In this document: one piece after another, positions 41,493 to 48,001 of the stretch
Position numbering within the stretch: the stretch's first letter is position 1
Layout of the letters: every line of letters begins with the position of its first letter
Assembly: GCA_028344335.1 (NCBI GenBank)
Contig: JAOMAZ010000010.1
Span: 1 to 48,001 of the forward strand
From: Deltaproteobacteria bacterium
GTDB lineage: Archaea > Thermoplasmatota > Poseidoniia > Poseidoniales > Poseidoniaceae
Direction of reading: 5' to 3'
Length of the DNA: 48,001 nucleotides
Position numbers and translations under genes: made by a program
The notes under the pieces: generated by a model
The model's input: the letters and a program-made list of their open reading frames with translations, nothing else
Database searches by the model: none
Told to the model about the DNA's origin: nothing

Positions 41493-42247
41493 TATACATC
41501 ACCATCCATTTTAGTTTGAATTTTTGAGATTCTCTGCTCGGCATTCAAAATACTCCATTCGATAAGTAGTAAACCCACGAATAATATCACGAAGGCCAGA
41601 ACACCAAACCACATTGTAGTAGCCATGGATGGCTCCAAACCTCCCCCTCCAGGTCCAACCACTGGCCCAGGGTGCCTTCGCTGCCACCAGCGAGTAGCCA
41701 TGTAGGTTAGTGGAACTAAGGCAAATCCGAATAGGCCAATCGCAGAAAATGTATCCCTCGTATCATCACCATCAGGCTGGGACCTTCTGGCGATGACCAA
41801 ATATGCAGATAGGGCAGTTAGGATTCCAAATGTATTGATACGTACATCGGTCCAATCCCAAGCAACTCCCCATTCAGCATGCCCCCAAATTGGGCCACTG
41901 GTTATCGCCATCAAACCGAATACCATACCTGCCTCTGCTGCAGCAACATGAAGTTTCCAACCCCATTCACTACGCTTCCAAAACCATGCGATACTACCAG
42001 CAAATAGGCACGTAAAGGCAAGCATTGAAGCCCACGCTGAGGGCACATGCCAGTAGAATATTCGTTGTGCTGCGGGAGCATTCATAGTTTCATTATCTAC
42101 GCTTGGCGTCCATACTAATCCAAGGATAAGGGTGATACAGGCAAGCACAAGACCAAGAAACCAGAGGCTAAGCCCGCTAATTACAAGTCGCCTAGACATT
42201 CTATTCCCAATATCTTGGGCGATGCGGTTGCGTTTGAATATGTCCAA
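41492..42247 (-). CDS. ccmC: Heme exporter / cytochrome c maturation protein CcmC
   Basis: A 251-residue membrane protein with six hydrophobic segments. It carries the tryptophan-rich heme-binding signature of the CcmC/F heme-handling proteins, GPIWGHAEWGVAWDWTDVRI. A conserved-looking His lies in FYWHVPSAWASM, and a second in KLHVAAAEAGM. These are the usual heme axial-ligand positions. CcmC delivers heme to CcmE on the outer face of the membrane in system I maturation. It lies three bases after the ccmAB-like gene and overlaps ccmD by one base. CcmE, F and H are not in this window. Confidence 0.92.
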   Translation of the reverse strand: MDIFKRNRIAQDIGNRMSRRLVISGLSLWFLGLVLACITLILGLVWTPSVDNETMNAPAAQRIFYWHVPSAWASMLAFTCLFAGSIAWFWKRSEWGWKLHVAAAEAGMVFGLMAITSGPIWGHAEWGVAWDWTDVRINTFGILTALSAYLVIARRSQPDGDDTRDTFSAIGLFGFALVPLTYMATRWWQRRHPGPVVGPGGGGLEPSMATTMWFGVLAFVILFVGLLLIEWSILNAEQRISKIQTKMDGDV

Positions 42248-42250
42248 TCA

Positions 42251-43639
42251 TCATGCACGTCTAAGTAACTGAAGAATTGCATTAATTGCTACCAGTAAAC
42301 CAAAACCACCGGCGAGCATTAGAGTTGATTCTGAGCCACTCCCTTCAGTTGCTATAAGACTCATTCCATCAACTATCAAGAGCCATGGAAAAACCATCAT
42401 GACGAGCAATAATTGTGTGCCCTGTCTTGGCCTATGCAACCAGCGATGAACTACCCAAAGGTAGAGGTTTACTCTAGCCACAAGCCAGCATAGTAATCCG
42501 CCAATAAAAATGAGTAAAATGGCATGCTTAGCGGTAATGCTTGGTAGGCTACCATGAGGTATCATTAGTACAGCAAGTATTGTGGAAAGAATGCCTAAAA
42601 CTGGGATGTGGATGACCACTGAATTGGGGTATTTTCCAGCACTATGAGCAGCCCACCAATGGCCGACTGCACTGCGTTCTAGGATTCGTTCAGGTCCAGG
42701 GATTAAAGCGATAATAAAACATGGAAGGAGTATCATCCCAGTCCACATCCTCCAGCCAGTAATACCTTCGATTCCAGGGGGGTTTAGAGCGATCAAAGTC
42801 AGGACTGTTAATACAGCTGCCATTGCCCCATTCAAGATGCTGCTTTTGGTTCTATTTTCTTGAGTTGATATCCACTTTCTGTAAATCGATGAAGAGTCAG
42901 AATCAATACTGGAAAGAAGTGCTTTGCATGTGAAATTTGACATGGTTATTTCCCCTTTTGATGATACATTTTTAGTCCGCCATTCTATGCTTCTATCAGC
43001 ATGTTCTAAGATAGATGCATCATGAGTTGAGATGACAATAGAATGACCAATTGCGGTTATGGATTTCATTTGCATCAGTAGAGTTTTCCTTGACTGAATG
43101 TCTAGTCCATCATCAGGCTCATCGAGAAATACAACAGTTGGCTTATCGGAAACCATTGCCGGAAGAAGGGCTGCAATAACTGAGACTTTTCTTTGCATTC
43201 CTCCTGAAAGCATTCCAACGCGGTCATTGGCTCGATGTTTTAATTGCCAAATATCAAGAATTGACAAAAGGTCTTCATCCAAAACTATCTTTGATGATAA
43301 CTCACAAGCAGTTGAAAGATGTTCAAGGACAGTTTCTTCTCCAGTTGTAGAATTTTCTTGAAGGCATAACCCAAATGGCCTCAATTGTTGTCTTCCCCCA
43401 TCGCAACTAACCAAAGTTTGCAAACCCTTTTGAGATTGGTGTAAGACTCTACCTTCCCTCAAAAGAAGAAGCCCACATGATGCTTCTATTAGGGTAGATT
43501 TCCCACAACCATTTTCACCTTTCAAAGCAACAATTTCTCCCTGAAATAACTTGAAATCGAACTTATCAAGTATGTTGTTAAGGCCACGATTGACACTGAT
43601 TCCTTCAATGGACATCAGCATATTATCAGATGTCATCAA
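42251..43639 (-). CDS. CcmA-type ABC ATPase fused to a six-helix (CcmB-like) membrane domain
   Basis: In this 462-residue protein, residues 1-235 are an ABC ATPase: Walker A GENGCGKST (41-49), signature LSGGMQR (144-150), Walker B VVFLDEPDDGLD (169-180) and His206 in STHD. This fits CcmA. Residues about 267-460 contain six hydrophobic segments, with LLPCFIIALIPGPERILERS between the second and third. CcmB, the usual partner, also has six helices and about 220 residues, so this is probably a CcmA-CcmB fusion, but the membrane part is too divergent to be sure by eye. It is the first gene of the ccm operon and precedes ccmC by three bases. Confidence 0.85.
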   Translation of the reverse strand: MMTSDNMLMSIEGISVNRGLNNILDKFDFKLFQGEIVALKGENGCGKSTLIEASCGLLLLREGRVLHQSQKGLQTLVSCDGGRQQLRPFGLCLQENSTTGEETVLEHLSTACELSSKIVLDEDLLSILDIWQLKHRANDRVGMLSGGMQRKVSVIAALLPAMVSDKPTVVFLDEPDDGLDIQSRKTLLMQMKSITAIGHSIVISTHDASILEHADRSIEWRTKNVSSKGEITMSNFTCKALLSSIDSDSSSIYRKWISTQENRTKSSILNGAMAAVLTVLTLIALNPPGIEGITGWRMWTGMILLPCFIIALIPGPERILERSAVGHWWAAHSAGKYPNSVVIHIPVLGILSTILAVLMIPHGSLPSITAKHAILLIFIGGLLCWLVARVNLYLWVVHRWLHRPRQGTQLLLVMMVFPWLLIVDGMSLIATEGSGSESTLMLAGGFGLLVAINAILQLLRRA

Positions 43640-43719
43640 AGCCTCGAGATGTGCTTTAGGGATGAATCTTAGCGTTCACTGAAAAGACTCAAGGAAGAGT
43701 TGCATCCGTAGACAATTCG

Positions 43720-44766
43720 ATGAGCCACTTCATCTCACCTCTTTGGCAAAGTCTCAGCACTGGCCAATGGGTGCTACTGATTCTAATGCTCATTGCTGCA
43801 ATTTCCCCTTATATTGCATCATACCGCCACAAAACTAGCCTTGCATTGGCAACAACAATATCCATCTTATTGGTTTATGTTGTACAAACCCTAACATGGG
43901 TGATTTGGTGGATGGGATTTGGTTGGCATGACCCCTTGATTGCGCTCATTGCAATTCCAGAGCAAGTCTTCCATGTGGGAGAATGGCACCGCTTCATTAG
44001 TGCCGCTTGGATACATAGTCAGCGAGACATTACGCATGTTCTTGGAAACGCCCTGATTATTGCCTTGGTTGGAGTTCCTCTGGAACAAAGATTAGGTGGA
44101 AAACGCTTCATGATTGCTTATATTTTAGGCGCTTTCGCCGGAAACCTTGCTTGGTGTCTTGCTAACCTTGGGGATATGGTATTTGGCTTAGGTGCATCAG
44201 GTGCGGCTTTTGGATTATTGGGAATCTATCTTGCCTGCTGGCCGCGTGATGAAATAGAATTCCCACTAATTCTTATTCGTCGCTGGCCTGTTCAATTAAT
44301 CGCTCTGCTTTACTTTGGCATGGAAATTGCCAGAGCATGGTCAGTTTACGGTTTGTCGCAGCCATCTGATGTTGCTCATGTAGCCCACCTTGCTGGTTTC
44401 CTTGGCTGTTATGCAATTGCTCGTCCATTAGCCAAAGGTGGATTAATTCAACCAGATGTGGATGATGGTGGACCAACTGCATCAGGCCTTGCCGATGCAG
44501 GTCGTTCCCATAAGAAAAAAGGCATGGGAAATGTTGATTCTAACCCGTGGGATAATTCTGAATTCTCTCTTTCAAAGAAGGCAGCAAATACACTTGAAAA
44601 GTTAAAAAAAGAAGGTGATGAATTGGAGACAAGAGAAGCCTGGTTAGACAAATTATCCGAACAAGCAAATTGTCCAATTTGTGAGTCAGAGTTGGAATTG
44701 AAGGGAGAGGCTGGACATCATTATCTTAGTTGCAAAGAACAAAGTTCTCATATTTCTTGGCCATGA
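43720..44766 (+). CDS. Rhomboid intramembrane serine protease with C-terminal zinc-binding segment
   Basis: A 348-residue membrane protease that cuts substrates inside the bilayer. The catalytic Ser160 lies in GLGASGAAFGLLG and the catalytic His223 in AHVAHLAGFLGC. ITHVLGNALII and a WIHSQ loop match the rhomboid fold, and about seven hydrophobic segments lie between residues 12 and 245. After a polar linker (about 250-320) with a Lys-rich coiled stretch comes CPICESELELKGEAGHHYLSC, a possible zinc-binding element. It is divergent from the ccm operon; the second subtilase follows on the same strand. It may process exported proteins. Confidence 0.93.
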   Translation: MSHFISPLWQSLSTGQWVLLILMLIAAISPYIASYRHKTSLALATTISILLVYVVQTLTWVIWWMGFGWHDPLIALIAIPEQVFHVGEWHRFISAAWIHSQRDITHVLGNALIIALVGVPLEQRLGGKRFMIAYILGAFAGNLAWCLANLGDMVFGLGASGAAFGLLGIYLACWPRDEIEFPLILIRRWPVQLIALLYFGMEIARAWSVYGLSQPSDVAHVAHLAGFLGCYAIARPLAKGGLIQPDVDDGGPTASGLADAGRSHKKKGMGNVDSNPWDNSEFSLSKKAANTLEKLKKEGDELETREAWLDKLSEQANCPICESELELKGEAGHHYLSCKEQSSHISWP

Positions 44767-44774
44767 AGGAAGCG

Positions 44775-44789
44775 AGGCCCGTAGGGCCT
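44775..44789. other. Perfect 6-bp inverted repeat with 3-base loop
   Basis: AGGCCC-GTA-GGGCCT lies nine bases after the rhomboid stop, in the short gap before the second subtilase. It could form a GC-rich hairpin in RNA. It lacks a following run of T, so it is not a standard archaeal terminator; it may affect mRNA ends or be chance. Confidence 0.5.
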
Positions 44790-44849
44790 AAACGGGTAAT
44801 GCTCAAAGCAGGTGTGCCTCTGGTCATGGCTTGAGGAAGGGTGGGAACA

Positions 44850-47800
44850 GTGACAACTAAGGCTCTGAAAACCTCGATACCAGTTCTTTTGGCACTTCTG
44901 ATGATACCTCTTTCTGGACTAGTTTCTCCACCTGAGTTCAATAATGATTACAACGGAGTTTCTTATTCTGAACCTTTGATTGTGGATTCAGCACCTCCCT
45001 TGATTTGTGGCGACATTCTATGTCCTGTTCCTGACCGAATGTATCAGAGAAATGGACGCGCTGCCTCAGAGGAATGGGGTTGGTGGTTTTCCTACGGACC
45101 TGATGAAGATGCAAATGGAATGGATGACCGCTTGCAGAGAATTCTAGATGGACGTTTTGAATCTCAAAGCCCAACTGCGATTATTGGTCCAGATGGTCAA
45201 AAAACGGTTGCGATAATTGTTGATTGGGCATGGCATCCAAGCGAGGTAGAACAATCACAGTTGAAAGAAACGCTATTCTCACATGGCTGGATTGGTCAAG
45301 AAAATGGCGCATGGTGGCAAGTTCTCAATTCTATTGATAGTATAACAGTCGATAAGGTTCCACTTTCAGCCCTAGTAGATATTTGGTCCCTTGAAGGAGT
45401 AGTAGTCATCGAACAACAAAGCGTGATGGTTCCTTTCCTTGATACAGCAACCTCAGCAGTATTGGCTCGATCAAGTGATATTTATTCCGACAGCGCTTTC
45501 GAACAAGGCTATACAGGAAGTGGAGTTGTAATTGCAATCCTTGATACCGGCGTGGATAATGAGCACCGTTCTCTAAACGATTTTGATGACCAGAACGATG
45601 AACCAGACCTATCAGCTACCTCGTACGATGACCCAAAATGGGTAGCAGGGTATGATGCTACTTCGAGTTCATCTCTTCGAGATGGAACTGATGACCCCGA
45701 TGATGGTGCAGGCCATGGTTCACATTGCGCAGGTATTGCACTTGGCACAGGTGATGCAAGAGGTGTGCATATGGGGGCAGCCCCTGGCGCTTATCTTGTG
45801 GATGTAAAAGTCTTGACAGATTTCGGAGGCACCAATTCACAGAGTTCAGTGAATGGGATTCAATGGGTAATCGATAACAAGGATACCAATTGGGGAAATA
45901 ATGGAAGCAGCATTGGTATCCAAATCGCTTCGATGTCTTTTGGCAGTGTCAGCAATCCTACTGACCAAGACGATACTGGCAATAATGGCACTGAATCTAG
46001 TGCAGAAAACCGCTTAGTCAATAATGCCAGTGCAAATGGTGTTGTTATGGTAGCAGCAATGGGTAATGATGGCGCTCGAAGAGTTCCATCTCCTGCCGCT
46101 GCTGATTCAGCAATCACTGTAGCGGCAATCAATAATCGAAATACTGTTAATCGCAGCGATGATACGATTGCTTCCTACTCAAATTATGGCCCAAGAGATA
46201 GCGATGAAGACAATGATGATTGGGATGAATTGAAACCCGATGTTTCATCTCCAGGCTCTGGAATAATGTCTGTAAGTGCTGCAACAGGCTCCTCAATTCC
46301 AGGACAACCACGTCCGGTGGCAGATAATGAATATGAATCAAAAGATGGTACAAGTATGTCTACGCCATTAGTTTCGGGTGTAATCGCTCTTATTCTTGAG
46401 GCAAATCCTGGTCTTGATCCATATGAGGTGAAAGATTTAATTCGCAATAATAGCCAAGTTATGGGTTCAGCAGATTTACCTTCTATATCTGATAAATGGG
46501 ATGACCATTGGGGATTTGGAATGATTGATGCATCTTGTTTGGTCAAGGCGGCTCGTGGACTTGAATGCGATGATATCAGTGGTGGCGGGGAAGGACCACC
46601 ACCTCCACCTGATGAAAATGGAACTGGACAAGTTGTGAACATAACCCTCCCAGAAAATGGTAGTTGGATGATTACCGAAAAAATGACTAGAATAAAGGGC
46701 GGTTTTGATGAAACCCTCAACGGTAGAGACTTCGTTGAAGTTCATGTTAGAATAACCCGCGATAGCGAGGAATTGATGGCTTGGACCAAAGCAGGTGGAA
46801 GTGCAGGAAATTGGTTAATAGATTTCAAGCCAGAACCCTATTGGGGTAATGGTGAAATTGCTTGGGTTGAAGCAAAAGCCAAGGATAGCCTTGGGAATTG
46901 GTCAGAATCAGCATTCGCGAATGTCAAAATCGGAGAACATAAAGTATCCTTTACTTCACCTAGTGGACATGATTCATTGGTTGGAGATGTCACCTTTGGA
47001 GGTACATGGGAAGGAATTGAACCCAGTATGATTCAGTATAGGGTCGATGCAGGAGATTGGTCTAATGGGGATAGCCTAACTACTGTGGATTATGGCGATG
47101 GCACTTGGAATATTGACTGGGATTCTGAAACAGTTGATGATGGAACACATCGCTTCACTGTGAGATTGGAAAACCAAAGTGGATATTTCTCTGACGAATT
47201 ACGTCGTTCATTCATTGTTGATAATGAACCTCCATCTCCTGAACTTTCGATTCTTGGTGGAGTCAAGGTTCTTCAACATGGAGTCGATGTTTCACAGGCT
47301 CTAACTTTAACGCATTTAATCGTCGAAGCAGATATCATCAACAACGGTGATTCTGCGGCCAAGGACTTGGAAATTCGCCTCTATACTGGTCCACAATCTC
47401 AACCGATAGATCAGACAATATCACATTTAGGACCAGGTCAAGTTAAAACTGTCCAATTTATTTGGAAACCATTGTTAGCAGGTCAACGGAATCTATCACT
47501 TGAAGTTGACCCAGGCCAAAAACAAGGAGAGACAAATATCAGTAACAATGAATTTGATTTCATATTCAACGTTCTTGACAGGCCAGATTCAATCGATTTG
47601 ACGATGTTTGAGGGTGCTTGTGTTGCAGAGCCAAGAATTCCACAGCCAAACAAGGCATTTGAATTAATTTGTAGAATAGATAATCTCGGCAAGCAGGATG
47701 CTATTGGAGTTGGTATCACCTTGAAGGTATTATCAGATAGTGGTTGGCAAGCACATGCAGAGAAAAATGGATTACTTGTACCAGGAAGTGTGGATTCTGC

Positions 47801-48001
47801 GGGCTACTTAGTTCATTCATTCGCGATGAAGGCTGATGATGGGCCTCTGATGAAGTATCGTGTTGAATTACTATCTGATGATTTCAATATCAGTGATAAT
47901 AGCAAGGATTTCGCACTTGTGATAGATGACGTAGAGTTATTGGGAGAGGGTATGGATCTCGACCTTGATGAGGAAGAAGATGAGATTCCAATGGGGCATT
48001 C
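44850..48001 (+). CDS. Secreted subtilisin-like protease with CARDB-like repeats, 3' end outside the window
   Basis: The frame is open from GTG 44850 to the edge (over 1050 codons). An in-frame TGA at 44832-44834 limits the start; a GTG at 44841 is the other option. A signal peptide covers about residues 1-25. An N-terminal propeptide-like domain with two Cys precedes the S8 domain. The catalytic triad is complete: Asp232 in AILDTGVDNEH, His289 in GHGSHCAGI, Ser502 in GTSMSTPLVSG, with oxyanion Asn406 in AAMGNDGA. After the catalytic domain come a PPPPP linker, Ig-like segments and two stretches resembling CARDB (DIINNGDSAAKDLEI; CRIDNLGKQDAIG). It ends at the edge in an acidic stretch. Likely a surface or secreted peptidase; whether it ends in a PGF-CTERM anchor is unseen. 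Confidence 0.93.
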   Translation, partial: MTTKALKTSIPVLLALLMIPLSGLVSPPEFNNDYNGVSYSEPLIVDSAPPLICGDILCPVPDRMYQRNGRAASEEWGWWFSYGPDEDANGMDDRLQRILDGRFESQSPTAIIGPDGQKTVAIIVDWAWHPSEVEQSQLKETLFSHGWIGQENGAWWQVLNSIDSITVDKVPLSALVDIWSLEGVVVIEQQSVMVPFLDTATSAVLARSSDIYSDSAFEQGYTGSGVVIAILDTGVDNEHRSLNDFDDQNDEPDLSATSYDDPKWVAGYDATSSSSLRDGTDDPDDGAGHGSHCAGIALGTGDARGVHMGAAPGAYLVDVKVLTDFGGTNSQSSVNGIQWVIDNKDTNWGNNGSSIGIQIASMSFGSVSNPTDQDDTGNNGTESSAENRLVNNASANGVVMVAAMGNDGARRVPSPAAADSAITVAAINNRNTVNRSDDTIASYSNYGPRDSDEDNDDWDELKPDVSSPGSGIMSVSAATGSSIPGQPRPVADNEYESKDGTSMSTPLVSGVIALILEANPGLDPYEVKDLIRNNSQVMGSADLPSISDKWDDHWGFGMIDASCLVKAARGLECDDISGGGEGPPPPPDENGTGQVVNITLPENGSWMITEKMTRIKGGFDETLNGRDFVEVHVRITRDSEELMAWTKAGGSAGNWLIDFKPEPYWGNGEIAWVEAKAKDSLGNWSESAFANVKIGEHKVSFTSPSGHDSLVGDVTFGGTWEGIEPSMIQYRVDAGDWSNGDSLTTVDYGDGTWNIDWDSETVDDGTHRFTVRLENQSGYFSDELRRSFIVDNEPPSPELSILGGVKVLQHGVDVSQALTLTHLIVEADIINNGDSAAKDLEIRLYTGPQSQPIDQTISHLGPGQVKTVQFIWKPLLAGQRNLSLEVDPGQKQGETNISNNEFDFIFNVLDRPDSIDLTMFEGACVAEPRIPQPNKAFELICRIDNLGKQDAIGVGITLKVLSDSGWQAHAEKNGLLVPGSVDSAGYLVHSFAMKADDGPLMKYRVELLSDDFNISDNSKDFALVIDDVELLGEGMDLDLDEEEDEIPMGH

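Noticed and set aside
44767-44849. Possible tRNA in the gap after the rhomboid gene because of its GC-rich hairpin
   Set aside because: No cloverleaf, no TTCGA arm and no acceptor stem pairing; no tRNA or rRNA gene was found elsewhere either.
46184-46720. Open minus-strand frame of 178 codons inside the second subtilase
   Set aside because: It is opposite the Ser box of a complete S8 catalytic domain; no features of its own.

Overview
The window looks like a genome fragment of a planktonic euryarchaeon of the Marine Group II (Candidatus Poseidoniales) type. The information-processing genes are archaeal: PCNA clamp, transcription factor S, Nop5 with fibrillarin, NMD3, a Csl4-type exosome subunit and a METTL5-like rRNA methylase. 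They are mixed with genes of bacterial flavour: Fpg/MutM, a fused acyl-CoA mutase, ABC-F, an M23 peptidase and system I cytochrome c maturation genes. There are also very large secreted acidic proteins that end in PGF-CTERM-like anchors. The lineage assignment is inferred from gene content; no rRNA or tRNA gene was recognised.

Layout. 1-865 (-) is the 5' part of a secreted subtilisin-like protease that leaves the window on the left. 966-5609 holds an ABC exporter (+), then on the minus strand a small membrane protein, a family 2 glycosyltransferase, PCNA and TFS. 5659-8276 (+) is nop5, fibrillarin and fpg. 8273-11877 (-) is a small ORF and an isobutyryl-CoA-mutase-fused type enzyme. 11994-13559 (+) is the bifunctional NAD(P)HX repair enzyme. 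13541-24839 is a long minus-strand block: ABC-F ATPase, small membrane protein, acyl-CoA ligase, SMUG1-like uracil-DNA glycosylase, radical SAM protein with HhH, a Csl4 fused to two RRMs, METTL5-like methylase, zinc-ribbon protein, Pro/Glu-rich protein and aspartate-semialdehyde dehydrogenase.

24934-35509 (+) encodes two tandem giant secreted proteins (1352 and 2136 residues). They share a C-terminal architecture and a roughly 105-residue Cys-pair repeat. The first also has LDL-receptor-A-like and EF-hand-like segments. They are followed on the minus strand by a polyprenyl-phosphate sugar transferase and a large polytopic membrane protein, which suggests that surface proteins are glycosylated by neighbouring genes. 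38541-39146 (+) is an M23 peptidase. 39143-43639 (-) is a tightly overlapping operon in the order ccmA-ccmB-like fusion, ccmC, ccmD (45 codons), nmd3, and a SIS-domain sugar-phosphate isomerase. 43720-44766 (+) is a rhomboid protease, and 44850 to the right edge (+) is a second secreted subtilase with a complete catalytic triad.

Gene packing is dense. No stretch longer than 300 bases lacks a gene. Three convergent gene pairs end in the same palindromic TTAA, which supplies a TAA stop to both strands. The most notable items are the Csl4-RRM-RRM fusion, the Ccm/NMD3 operon with its hidden ccmD and fused ccmAB-like gene, and the modular giant surface proteins.
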